DNA from: G963676655 sp963678305
GTDB taxonomy: Bacteria; Verrucomicrobiota; Lentisphaeria; Victivallales; Victivallaceae
Assembly: GCA_963678305.2 (NCBI GenBank)
Contig: CAXXVV010000002.1
Coordinates: forward strand, 62,001 to 126,000
Direction: 5' to 3'
Length of the DNA: 64,000 nucleotides
The notes under the pieces were generated by a model. That model searched no databases and was not told the DNA's origin. It worked only from the letters and a program-made list of their open reading frames with translations. Shown here one piece after another: positions 55,983-64,000 of the stretch. A program made the translations under genes and the position numbers. Numbering within the stretch: the first letter of the stretch is position 1; each line of letters opens with the position of its first letter.

Positions 55983-56973
55983 AACAAAACGTCTGGCCGC
56001 AATCAGGCTGCACAGTGACCCGGAACATGGCAGTCCGTACTGGATCGACTTTTTCCGCAACACGGATTTGACGGTTGAGGAAGCGGCAGAGAATCCGTTG
56101 CTGTTGCCGGTCATACCGCCGGAAATCATGCGGCAAATGCCGCTGGAACATTTCGTCTCCCGCAAAGTACTGCACGGACACCGTTACCTGATCTCCGGCG
56201 AGACATCCGGCTTCTCCGGCAAGCCGATCACCACGGCATTTACCGAAGAGGAATTTGAAGGCGGCTTTGTCACGCCTTTTCTTGATCGCGCGGAACAGGT
56301 CGGTTTCCCGGTCGCCGGCAAATGGCTGTGGGCCGGACCGTCCGGGCCGCACATCATCGGCAAGGCGCTGCGGGCGATTATTCGCAAGGCGGGCGGAATA
56401 GATCCGTTCACTATTGATTTCGACCCGCGCTGGTTCAAAAAACTACCGCCGGACTCGATCTCACAGCAACGCTATTTCAAGCATATCGAGGAACAGATTT
56501 TCAGTATTCTGAATACCCAGACAATTGATATATTATTCTCCACTCCGCCGGTTATCCGGATGCTGATGGAAAAAATGCCGGTTGAACAGCGCGCTCAAAT
56601 CAAGGGAGTGCATTACGGCGGGATAGCCGTCGGCTACGACGAGTATCAAATGTTTCAGGCCGCGTTTCCCAACGCAGTCCATTTGAATGGTTACGGCAAC
56701 AGTCTGTTCGGCGTCTTTCTGGAAAAAGAGTTCACCCGTGAAGGAATCGAATATTCCACCAGTTCCGACCGGATCGAGCTGCGTCTGGTAAAATCAAACG
56801 GCCCGTTGGATGAGGTCGCGACTGGTGAACGGGGCCAGGTGTTACTGTCCCGTTATGATGAAAGTTATCTGATAATCAATATGCTGGAGCGGGACACCGC
56901 GGTCAAAACCGAACACGGCATCAAAGACCCCCTTCCGGTTGAACAACATAAAAAAATAAAGGTACTGTACTGA
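55972..56973 (+). CDS. PaaK-like adenylate-forming enzyme, short form
   Basis: This 333-residue protein starts with GTG at 55972, seven bases after GGAG. The adenylation P-loop region reads SGETSGFSGKP, the A5-like motif YGNSLFGVF, and a later GERGQVLLSRYDESYLIINMLERD stands where the ATP-ribose aspartate lies. It resembles phenylacetate-CoA ligase relatives but lacks most of the small C-terminal domain, so it may activate a carboxylate as an adenylate or transfer to a partner. The substrate is unknown. Confidence 0.75.
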   Translation: MVSKTKRLAAIRLHSDPEHGSPYWIDFFRNTDLTVEEAAENPLLLPVIPPEIMRQMPLEHFVSRKVLHGHRYLISGETSGFSGKPITTAFTEEEFEGGFVTPFLDRAEQVGFPVAGKWLWAGPSGPHIIGKALRAIIRKAGGIDPFTIDFDPRWFKKLPPDSISQQRYFKHIEEQIFSILNTQTIDILFSTPPVIRMLMEKMPVEQRAQIKGVHYGGIAVGYDEYQMFQAAFPNAVHLNGYGNSLFGVFLEKEFTREGIEYSTSSDRIELRLVKSNGPLDEVATGERGQVLLSRYDESYLIINMLERDTAVKTEHGIKDPLPVEQHKKIKVLY

Positions 56974-59000
56974 TGAAAACAACGAAACATAACAATTCTA
57001 TAAAACGCCCCGAACTGCTGGCTCCGGCTGGTAGGGAAGAGGTCTTTTACGCGGTAATCGAAGCCGGAGCGGACGCGGTCTACCTGTCCGGCAAACAATT
57101 CAATATGCGGCGTCACCGCAAGGACTTCAACTTCGACAACGAAGCGTTGGAGCGGGTGGTTGATTTCGCGCATGAACGCGGCCGCAAGGTTTACGTGACG
57201 GTCAATATCCTGATCGGGGAAAACGAACTTCCCGTCCTCGTGGATTATCTTAAATTTCTGGAAAAAATCAAGGTGGATTCGATCATCGTTCAGGATTACG
57301 GAGTGATCAATATCTGCCATGAACACAATATCAAAATTCCACTGCATTCCAGCACCATGATGAACGTCAACAGCGCCAACAGCGCCAAACTGCTTAAAGA
57401 ACACGGCTTCACCCGGGTTGTGACTTCCCGTGATATCACGGTTGACGAAGTCCGGCGAATCGCCGAAACCGCCGGAATCGAATCCGAGTACTTTATTCAC
57501 GGCGACATGTGTTCGGTCCAGTCCGGGCAGTGTCACGGCAGCGGCATCATTTTCGGCAAAAGCAGCAACCGCGGCCAATGCATGAAACCATGCCGTTGGG
57601 CCTATGATCTGGTTTCGGAAACCAGCGGCAACGTAGTCAAGGAACACGCCTATATGCTGGCGGCCCGCGATCTCTGCCTACTGGAACAACTTCCGGACCT
57701 GATCAACGCCGGAATCGATTCGCTCAAGATCGAAGGGCGCATGAAACCGGCTGAAACCATGAGCCGGATCGTTGCGCTTTACCGCCGCGCCATCGACAGC
57801 TACTGCAACAAACCTTTGGCCTGGCATCGTGATTTCCTCGACGTCAGGGAAATGTATAATAACCGGATTCGCAACCTGAGTACCGGATTCGCATTCAAAA
57901 CCCCGGACGACGAGTATTTCGATATGGAAGGCGACCGCGAACCCAAGTTCCTGTCGCACAGCGGCAAACTGCATACCATCAGCAACTGGTCCGAAGACGC
58001 CTTCAAAGATACTCCGGAACTGGCGGAAAAACAAGCGGTTAGCGCAAACGAGATTACTTGTGTTGTCGGGAATACGGCAACCGCGAAAGCGGCGCTGGAA
58101 GCCGGCGCGGACAATCTGGTAATTGCTTATGAAGGCGATTTGCGGGTTAATTCCGAATGGCATTTACCGGAACTGCGCGAGCTGGCCGAAACCTGCCGCC
58201 GGACCGGACGCCGCTTTGTGTTCAGCACTCCGAAAATCATTACCGAACGCGAACAGCGGGAATTCAAATACGCCGTCGACGCGCTCGGAGATGATGTGGA
58301 CACCTATCTGGTCAGCGGGATCGCGGTACTGGATTTCCTCCATAACCGCAACAAAAAAATCTGGGTGGATACCGGCTGCAACGTCATTAACTCGGCCGCG
58401 AGCGAGTTTTTCGCCGCCGCCGGCTGTGAAAGGATCATGCCGGCAATCGAGTCTTCCTTCGACAATCTGGCCTCCATGCTTGATGACGTCAGCTGGATGC
58501 GGTTCGATTTACTGGCACACGGACCATTGACCTCGATGCTTGTGGAACACTGTCTGGTGGCTATGAACACTCAGCGCATCAGTAAACGGGATTTCTGCAA
58601 AATGCCCTGCCGCCACGAAAAATTCTCGCTGGTAGACTGTCAGGGCAATAAACGGGTTATCCATACCGACAAGTTCTGTCGCAACCATATCATGCTGGAA
58701 CACGACCTGTGCATCCTGCCGTCGCTCGATTCTTTCCAGCGACTCGGCCAGCACAGTCTGCGGATCGACGCCAGACTTTACACGCCGGAAGATACCGCGT
58801 ATCTGGTCGACCTGTACAAACGTGCGGTCGCCGACAAGACAGCGCGACCGAAGCTTATATCTGAATTCCGGAAACATTTTGCCGGTCAAGAGTTCACTTA
58901 CGGCGGCTACCTGAGAGGAATCACCACCGATGCCGACATCTCATTGCTCAATATCAAGAAAGGGGAACGCCATGAACAGCTCTGCGCAACATGTGGTTGA
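56973..59000 (+). CDS. tandem U32-family protein (UbiU/UbiV-like halves)
   Basis: This 675-residue protein has an N-terminal U32 domain: ELLAPAGREEVFYAVIEAGADAVYLSG, the family signature EYFIHGDMCSVQSGQCHGS near residue 172, then GQCMKPC and SLKIEGRMK. Residues about 350-650 look like a second, diverged U32 domain (VVGNTATAKAALEAGADNLVI, LAHGPLTSMLVEHC, FCKMPCRHEKFSLVD, KFCRNHIMLEHDLCIL) with its own cysteine set. U32 proteins with such cysteines bind [4Fe-4S] and perform hydroxylations of tRNA/rRNA (TrhP, RlhA) or quinone precursors (UbiU-UbiV). The overlap with the PaaK-like gene is one base. Which substrate it uses is unresolved. Confidence 0.82.
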   Translation: MKTTKHNNSIKRPELLAPAGREEVFYAVIEAGADAVYLSGKQFNMRRHRKDFNFDNEALERVVDFAHERGRKVYVTVNILIGENELPVLVDYLKFLEKIKVDSIIVQDYGVINICHEHNIKIPLHSSTMMNVNSANSAKLLKEHGFTRVVTSRDITVDEVRRIAETAGIESEYFIHGDMCSVQSGQCHGSGIIFGKSSNRGQCMKPCRWAYDLVSETSGNVVKEHAYMLAARDLCLLEQLPDLINAGIDSLKIEGRMKPAETMSRIVALYRRAIDSYCNKPLAWHRDFLDVREMYNNRIRNLSTGFAFKTPDDEYFDMEGDREPKFLSHSGKLHTISNWSEDAFKDTPELAEKQAVSANEITCVVGNTATAKAALEAGADNLVIAYEGDLRVNSEWHLPELRELAETCRRTGRRFVFSTPKIITEREQREFKYAVDALGDDVDTYLVSGIAVLDFLHNRNKKIWVDTGCNVINSAASEFFAAAGCERIMPAIESSFDNLASMLDDVSWMRFDLLAHGPLTSMLVEHCLVAMNTQRISKRDFCKMPCRHEKFSLVDCQGNKRVIHTDKFCRNHIMLEHDLCILPSLDSFQRLGQHSLRIDARLYTPEDTAYLVDLYKRAVADKTARPKLISEFRKHFAGQEFTYGGYLRGITTDADISLLNIKKGERHEQLCATCG

Positions 59001-60246
59001 TCTGAAAAAACAATATTTCATTCCGTGCCTCTATCACTTTTACCAGGACCCTCCGGTCATCGTCAAAGGGGAAATGCAATATCTTTATGACGACACCGGC
59101 AAGCGCTATGCCGACTTCTACTCCGGCGTGACGGTAATGAACTGCGGTCACTGCAACCCGGAAATCGTGGAACCGGCGATAGACCAGATTCGGACCCTCC
59201 AGCATACCACCAGTATCTACCTGACCAACCCGATGGTGAATCTGGGTGAAAAACTGGTAAAATACCTTGACTGCCCATTAAAGAAACTGTTTTTCGTCAA
59301 CAGCGGCAGCGAGGCCAATGAAGGCGCGATCCTGTTGAGCCGCATCCATACCGGCAAACGCGGAGTGATCGCTGTCAACGGCGGCCTGCACGGTCGTACC
59401 GCTTTGACGATGAATGCCACCGGCATCGATATGTGGCGGACCGATCCGGATGAAGGCCATAAAGTGCATTTTGTCCCGAAACCGCATTGCGCCAAATGCC
59501 AGCTCGGCTTGTCGCCTGACACCTGTGGAATTGCCTGCGCAGACGCGGTCGAGGAACTGTTGTCAAAAAATGACGATATCGCCGCAATGATCATCGAACC
59601 GATTCAAGGCAACGGCGGCATTATTGTTCCTCCGGAAGGTTATTTTGCCAAAATCAAATCAATTCTGCAAAAGCACAACACGCTGCTGATCTTCGACGAG
59701 GTCCAGACCGGCATGGGCAGGACCGGCGCGAAATACCGGTTCAAAGCCCTCGGCGTGGAACCGGATATCCTGACAACCGCCAAGGCGTTGGGCAACGGGT
59801 TCCCGATCGCGGCGTTCTGTACTACCAATGAGATCGCCGCATCCTACCGTAAACCCGGCGCATCGACGACCGGCGGCAACGCGGTTTCAGCCGCGGCAGC
59901 GCTGGCGGTTTTGGCATATCATGAAAAACACAATCTGGCGGACCGGTCCGCCGAACTGGGACACTATCTCAAAGCGCAGCTTGAGGATTTAAGCGGAAAA
60001 TACCCGTTCATCGCCGAAGTCAGAGGCGCCGGTCTGATGCTGGGCATGGAACTGCTTGAGAATGGGCATCCCATGCCGGAAGCGACAGACCGCATTCTGG
60101 AAAACATGATGAAACAGGGTTTTCTGATCGGCAAAACCGGCGTCAACCGTAACGTTCTGACGTTCCTGCCGCCGTTGATCATTGCGCAGCCGGATATTGA
60201 CGCGATGCTGGCCGCACTGGAACTGTCACTGGAATCCTGCGTTTAA
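58972..60246 (+). CDS. class III PLP-dependent aminotransferase
   Basis: The ATG at 58972 is preceded by AAGGGG; an earlier frame start lies deep in the U32 gene. About 424 residues with FFVNSGSEANEGAILLSR, the cysteine-containing PHCAKCQLGLSPDTCGIACADAVEEL insert common in this family, LLIFDEVQTGMGRTG and the Schiff-base lysine in TTAKALGNGFPIA. Related enzymes act on omega-amino acids, GABA or glyoxylate/alanine. It overlaps the U32 gene by 29 bases. Its amino donor and acceptor in this operon are unknown. Confidence 0.9.
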   Translation: MNSSAQHVVDLKKQYFIPCLYHFYQDPPVIVKGEMQYLYDDTGKRYADFYSGVTVMNCGHCNPEIVEPAIDQIRTLQHTTSIYLTNPMVNLGEKLVKYLDCPLKKLFFVNSGSEANEGAILLSRIHTGKRGVIAVNGGLHGRTALTMNATGIDMWRTDPDEGHKVHFVPKPHCAKCQLGLSPDTCGIACADAVEELLSKNDDIAAMIIEPIQGNGGIIVPPEGYFAKIKSILQKHNTLLIFDEVQTGMGRTGAKYRFKALGVEPDILTTAKALGNGFPIAAFCTTNEIAASYRKPGASTTGGNAVSAAAALAVLAYHEKHNLADRSAELGHYLKAQLEDLSGKYPFIAEVRGAGLMLGMELLENGHPMPEATDRILENMMKQGFLIGKTGVNRNVLTFLPPLIIAQPDIDAMLAALELSLESCV

Positions 60247-60268
60247 CCGTAAATTTAAGGAATTAAAA

Positions 60269-60997
60269 ATGAAAATAGGCATTATCAGTTATATCAACTC
60301 GATCCCGTTCGGCTTTGGTATGGAAAAGTTCGGCGAAGTGGTCAAAGACACTCCGCGCAACCTGGCCGCGAAATTTTTCGCCGGGGAACTGGATTTCTCG
60401 TTCGTTCCCGCCATCGAATACATCCGGATGCGCGACCGCTGTTATCTGGTCGAAGGCGTGACCATTTCCTCTTTCGGCCCGACAAATTCGGTCTATCTCT
60501 ATTTCAACGGCCCGATCAGGAATATCGTCACCGTCAAATTGAGCGGAGAATCGCGATCATCCAATTTTCTGGTCCGGGAAATACTGGAAGCCCGCTACGG
60601 AATTTATGCCGATTACATTGAAAACGGCCGCTGCGACGCCGAGGTAATTATCGGCGATAAGGCGCTGGAATACGCCGGGGACCGCTACACCGACCGGATC
60701 GACCTGGGCTGCGAATGGATGCGGATGACCGGACTGCCGGTCGTTTACGCCGTATGCGTAGCCGACAAACGCCGGAACCCGGCGCAGTTCGCGCCAATAA
60801 TCAATAGTCTGACCCGGCAAAATTTGCACGACCTGCCGGCAATTCTACTGGAGCTCGGAGCGGAAAAACACTTTGATTACCTGACCAACCTGAATTATTC
60901 CTTTGACGCGCCGCACCGTGCCGCGCTGGAATATATGACCTCGCTCTATCATAACCGGTTGGAAACCGAAAGGAGGCCGCAGCTTGTCAGCGCTTAA
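60269..60997 (+). CDS. mqnA: chorismate dehydratase MqnA
   Basis: MqnA makes 3-enolpyruvylbenzoate from chorismate in the futalosine route to menaquinone. About 242 residues from the ATG at 60269 (TAAGGA upstream). MKIGIISYINSIPFGFGM, the leader of the MqnA/MqnD periplasmic-binding-like fold, precedes GELDFSFVPAIEYI, ISSFGPTNSVYLY and AEVIIGDKALEY. It is followed by mqnE and mqnC, which fixes the pathway. Its end overlaps the next gene by 14 bases. Confidence 0.9.
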   Translation: MKIGIISYINSIPFGFGMEKFGEVVKDTPRNLAAKFFAGELDFSFVPAIEYIRMRDRCYLVEGVTISSFGPTNSVYLYFNGPIRNIVTVKLSGESRSSNFLVREILEARYGIYADYIENGRCDAEVIIGDKALEYAGDRYTDRIDLGCEWMRMTGLPVVYAVCVADKRRNPAQFAPIINSLTRQNLHDLPAILLELGAEKHFDYLTNLNYSFDAPHRAALEYMTSLYHNRLETERRPQLVSA

Positions 60998-62045
60998 ACA
61001 ATTTTTCGATAAACTGCTAGCTCCGCAGGGACCGGCTGAAAAGTTCGATTTTACCGGCAATAGCAAGTTCAATACCTGCTTCATTGTGAGTTTGACCGAT
61101 ACCGGAGAGGTCTGGAAAGTAACGATTGACAATGATCACTTGTCCGCCGCCGGACCGATCCCCGGAAATACCGGAAATTTGGGATTTGTCCTCGATACCG
61201 CCGCCTTTGCCGGGATCACTTCCGGCAAGCTGCCGGTCCAGAAAGCCTTTCTGACGCGCAAAGTCGAAATTCAGGGCGGCCTGTTCAAAGGCATGATCCT
61301 GGCCCGGCAATTGGAAGCTTTCTTTAAAAAACTCTCAGCGCATCAGGAGACAACCAATGAAGCGGCAATCGAACATGAATTCGCGGAGGAATCAATCAGA
61401 GTTGCCCTGGACGACGGCGGGAAAATATCCGCGGTCCTGGGTTACGATGAAAACGCAACGCCGGATTCGGTTATCTTCATTTTTCCGCCGCATCCGATGC
61501 TCGGCGGGGACTATGACAACAACGTCGTCAACCAGCTGTATGAAGCGGCCGTCAATTCAGGCAAGTTCGCGGTAAAATTCAATTACCGGATGGTTGACAA
61601 TGCTCATTCGGATGATGAGATGCTGCGTTACTGGCGCAACCTTGAAGAAAGAGCGGAGTTCGAGCGGATTGTCGGCGATGCCCAGGAACTGGTCTGGAAT
61701 ATTGTGGAAAACATCGGCCGCGACCTGAAAATCGATTTCGCCGCTTATTCTTTCGGTAACTATATCGCGCTTCAGGCTATGCGTCATATCGCCGTCCGGA
61801 AATATATCGGCATATCCCCGCCGCTGCTGGAGTATGACTTCGAAACATTGTTCGCCGAATTTCCCGGCCTGGACTTCGTCATCTCGGAAAAAGATGATTT
61901 TTGCCCGGAAGAACAGTTTTCCCTAATGGCCGGTAAATACGGAATGCGGCTGCATAAAGTAAATTCTGACGATCATTTTTATCGCGGCTATGAAGCCGAA
62001 CTCAAACAAAGCTGCCTCAATATACTGGAGAATAAACATGCTTAA
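60984..62045 (+). CDS. SCP2 sterol-carrier domain fused to an alpha/beta hydrolase
   Basis: The start is TTG at 60984, seven bases after a perfect AGGAGG. Residues about 15-120 are an SCP2-like lipid-binding fold (FNTCFIVSLTDTGEVWKVTIDNDHL, DTAAFAGITSGKLPVQKAFLTRKVEIQGG). Residues about 130-350 are an alpha/beta hydrolase (FIFPPHPMLGGDYDNNVVNQL) with a full triad candidate: Ser in AYSFGNY, Asp in SEKDDFCPEE, His in SDDHFYRG. SCP2 domains hold lipophilic substrates, as UbiT does for ubiquinone intermediates. The gene overlaps both mqnA and mqnE. Confidence 0.83.
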   Translation: MSALKQFFDKLLAPQGPAEKFDFTGNSKFNTCFIVSLTDTGEVWKVTIDNDHLSAAGPIPGNTGNLGFVLDTAAFAGITSGKLPVQKAFLTRKVEIQGGLFKGMILARQLEAFFKKLSAHQETTNEAAIEHEFAEESIRVALDDGGKISAVLGYDENATPDSVIFIFPPHPMLGGDYDNNVVNQLYEAAVNSGKFAVKFNYRMVDNAHSDDEMLRYWRNLEERAEFERIVGDAQELVWNIVENIGRDLKIDFAAYSFGNYIALQAMRHIAVRKYIGISPPLLEYDFETLFAEFPGLDFVISEKDDFCPEEQFSLMAGKYGMRLHKVNSDDHFYRGYEAELKQSCLNILENKHA

Positions 62046-63102
62046 AACTATTATTGCAAAGGTTGAGAACGATCAGAGAATAACCCCGGAAGAAGCGTTA
62101 TTCCTGTTGCAGGGCGACCTCAACACGGTCGGCAAACTGGCTTGTATCCGACGTGAAAGACAAGTCGGAAACAACGCCTATTATCAATTTAACTACAACA
62201 TCAACTACACCAACGTCTGCGAAAACGAATGCAAACTCTGCGCCTTTTACAAAGACGAAAAAGATGGTTACGCTCTGACCGTGGAACAAATCACCAACTC
62301 GGTAAAAGAAGTCCATGCCGCCGGAGTGAACGAGGTACATGTCGTCGGCGGCCTCAATAAAAAACTGCCATACTCGTATTATCTGGATATGCTCCGGGGG
62401 ATCAAATCAATTGACCCGAATATCCATATCCAGGGTTTTACCACGGTTGAAATCGCGTTTTTCGCGGAACTGGCCGGTAAAACCACCCGGGAAACGCTGG
62501 CTGATTTCAAAGCATCCGGTCTCGATTCCCTGCCCGGCGGCGGCGCGGAAGTATTCTCTCCCCGAGTGCGCGAACTGATCTGCGAGAAAAAACTGCCCGG
62601 AAAAGACTGGCTGCGGATCGCCGGAGAGGCCCATGAACTCGGTATTTGCAGTAACGCCACAATGCTGTACGGACATCTGGAAACGGACGAAGAAATTATT
62701 GACCACATGCTGCAGCTTCGCGACCAACAGGACCGGACAGGCGGCTTCCGGGCATTCGTCCCCCTGGCCTTCTTCCGGAAAAACACCGAGATAGACGATC
62801 TGGCCCGTGGTACCAGCGGCATCTACGACATGAAGCTACTGGCCACCGCCAGAGTGTTTCTCGATAACTTTCCGCATCTCAAGGCTCTCTGGATGATCTA
62901 CGGTTATAAAGCGTGTCAGGTCGGTCTGGATTACGGAGCCGACGACATCGGCGGCACCTATTATGACGAAGAAATCGTTCACTGCGCCGGAGCGAAAACC
63001 CCTAAAAGCCTGAGCAAAGACGAGATTTGCGACCTGATCAGAAAAATGGGCCGCACCCCGGTTGAAGTCTACAGCAATTATGAACCGGTAATGAAAGGAT
63101 AA
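62038..63102 (+). CDS. mqnE: aminofutalosine synthase MqnE
   Basis: This radical SAM enzyme joins 3-enolpyruvylbenzoate to the 5'-deoxyadenosyl group, giving aminodeoxyfutalosine. About 354 residues from the ATG at 62038. Cluster motif CENECKLC, then VNEVHVVGGLNKKLPYSYY, LDSLPGGGAEVFSPRVRELICEKK and GADDIGGTYYDEEIVHCAGAKTP, in the order of the MqnE family. It overlaps the SCP2 fusion by 8 bases. Confidence 0.92.
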   Translation: MLKTIIAKVENDQRITPEEALFLLQGDLNTVGKLACIRRERQVGNNAYYQFNYNINYTNVCENECKLCAFYKDEKDGYALTVEQITNSVKEVHAAGVNEVHVVGGLNKKLPYSYYLDMLRGIKSIDPNIHIQGFTTVEIAFFAELAGKTTRETLADFKASGLDSLPGGGAEVFSPRVRELICEKKLPGKDWLRIAGEAHELGICSNATMLYGHLETDEEIIDHMLQLRDQQDRTGGFRAFVPLAFFRKNTEIDDLARGTSGIYDMKLLATARVFLDNFPHLKALWMIYGYKACQVGLDYGADDIGGTYYDEEIVHCAGAKTPKSLSKDEICDLIRKMGRTPVEVYSNYEPVMKG

Positions 63103-63107
63103 CTGAA

Positions 63108-64000
63108 ATGCTCGCACAAATAAAAAAGAAAATAGCCGACGGCGACCGGCTCAACGCGGCGGAAGGCAAGTTCCTGTTCAGTCTGCCGTTGCCGGTCCTT
63201 GGCGAACTGGCTACAATGGTCAAAAAACGTTTACATCAGGAAAACATCGCAACTTTTGTGGTGGATATTAACATCAACCTGACGAACGTTTGTCAGGCCG
63301 AATGCGATTTCTGCGCGTTTTATGTCAAACCTGGCAGTCCGCACGCGTTTACCCTGAGTATCGCGGAGATATTGGATAAAGTCAACGGACTGGTTGAACT
63401 GGGCGGCACTCAGGTACTGCTTCAAGGCGGCCTCAATCCTGAACTTACGATTTTCTACTATCAGGAAATCATTAAAGCTGTCAAAAGAAAATACAATGTT
63501 TATATTCACGCCTTTTCTCCGCCGGAAATCGCTTACATGGCGGAACGGGAAAAACTGCCGACCTTGAAAGTTCTGGAAAAACTGCAGCAGGCCGGACTTG
63601 ATTCCCTGCCCGGCGGCGGCGCGGAGATTCTGGTCGACCGGGTCCGCAACCTGATCAGCCCCAAAAAGATCTCGAAAGACATCTGGCTGCGGATCATGCG
63701 CGAAGCCCATTCCATCGGCATGGAAAGCACCGCGACCATGATGTTTGCCGGAGTCGAAACCCTCGATGAAAGGATCGAACACCTCGAGTCAATCCGCAAT
63801 CTGCAGGATGAAACCGGCGGATTCCGTGCCTTTATTCCGTGGACCTTCTCACCGGACAATACCAACCTTGACGAAGTAATCATGGCCGGCGGCGGCGAAT
63901 ACCTGAAAACCCTGGCCGTCTCGCGAATTTACCTCGACAATATTAAACACATCGGTTCCGGCTGGGTGACCGAAGGCATGAAAGTGGCTCAAATCGGTTT
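63108..64000 (+). CDS. mqnC: dehypoxanthine futalosine cyclase MqnC (cut by window end)
   Basis: This radical SAM enzyme forms cyclic dehypoxanthinylfutalosine in the same pathway. It opens MLAQIKKKIADGDRLNAAEG, with cluster motif CQAECDFC, then LGGTQVLLQGGLNPELTIFYYQ, LDSLPGGGAEILVDRVRNLISPKK and ETGGFRAFIPWTFSPDNTNLD, typical of MqnC. The frame is open to the right edge without a stop. It starts five bases after the mqnE stop. Confidence 0.92.
   Translation, partial: MLAQIKKKIADGDRLNAAEGKFLFSLPLPVLGELATMVKKRLHQENIATFVVDININLTNVCQAECDFCAFYVKPGSPHAFTLSIAEILDKVNGLVELGGTQVLLQGGLNPELTIFYYQEIIKAVKRKYNVYIHAFSPPEIAYMAEREKLPTLKVLEKLQQAGLDSLPGGGAEILVDRVRNLISPKKISKDIWLRIMREAHSIGMESTATMMFAGVETLDERIEHLESIRNLQDETGGFRAFIPWTFSPDNTNLDEVIMAGGGEYLKTLAVSRIYLDNIKHIGSGWVTEGMKVAQIG

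Overview
The window looks like a bacterial chromosome segment of moderate GC from the Planctomycetota-Verrucomicrobiota-Chlamydiota group, most likely Lentisphaerota (Victivallis-like). This is inferred from three pseudopilin-like proteins with an almost invariant FTLIELLVVIAIIAIL head, many secreted glycan-active proteins (GH71-like, CBM9-like, LamG, beta-helix), several GntR/LacI/AraC one-component regulators and a futalosine menaquinone pathway. I saw no rRNA, tRNA or CRISPR array.

Region 1-10.9 kb is mostly leftward housekeeping: a partial membrane protein, ffh, lnt, tcdA, sdaA, mntP, argF and argD, plus one rightward gene of unknown function (5765-6829). Three genes here (left-edge gene, ffh, sdaA) each carry one single-base frameshift in or beside a short G/C run. 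This looks more like sequence error than decay. A REP-associated tyrosine transposase (RAYT) element sits at 1.9-2.9 kb, and a 1042-bp near-identical copy lies at 20.3-21.3 kb.

Region 11-33 kb is a run of carbon-source modules, each led by its own regulator: AraC + glycyl radical enzyme; GntR/LacI-type regulator + GH71-like + second glycosidase-like protein, with the same operator (ACTATACA-N16-TGTATAGT) before both enzyme units; LacI + three Gfo/Idh/MocA oxidoreductases; and a GntR-type regulator whose effector domain is a periplasmic sugar-binding-protein fold, followed by a secreted toroid protein, a pseudopilin, a CBM9-like protein and a beta-helix protein.

Region 33-41 kb is bracketed by a 99-bp repeat in inverted orientation. 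It holds a PEP-synthase-like/PNPOx-like pair, an iron/cobalamin-type ABC importer operon and a second pseudopilin. Region 41-52 kb holds csaA, an AT-rich lysine-rich exported protein, a two-component system, a second GntR-pseudopilin-CBM9/glycosidase-LamG module, a MarC-family protein and a third, diverged RAYT.

Region 53.2-64 kb is one tightly overlapping operon. It contains a radical SAM protein, a flavodoxin-fold quinone-reductase-like protein, a TPR protein, a PaaK-like adenylating enzyme, a tandem U32 protein, a class III aminotransferase, mqnA, an SCP2-alpha/beta-hydrolase fusion, mqnE and mqnC (cut by the window edge). U32 pairs plus an SCP2 protein recall the UbiU/UbiV/UbiT oxygen-independent ubiquinone hydroxylation system. 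Here they sit inside a menaquinone operon, which is the most intriguing signal in the window.
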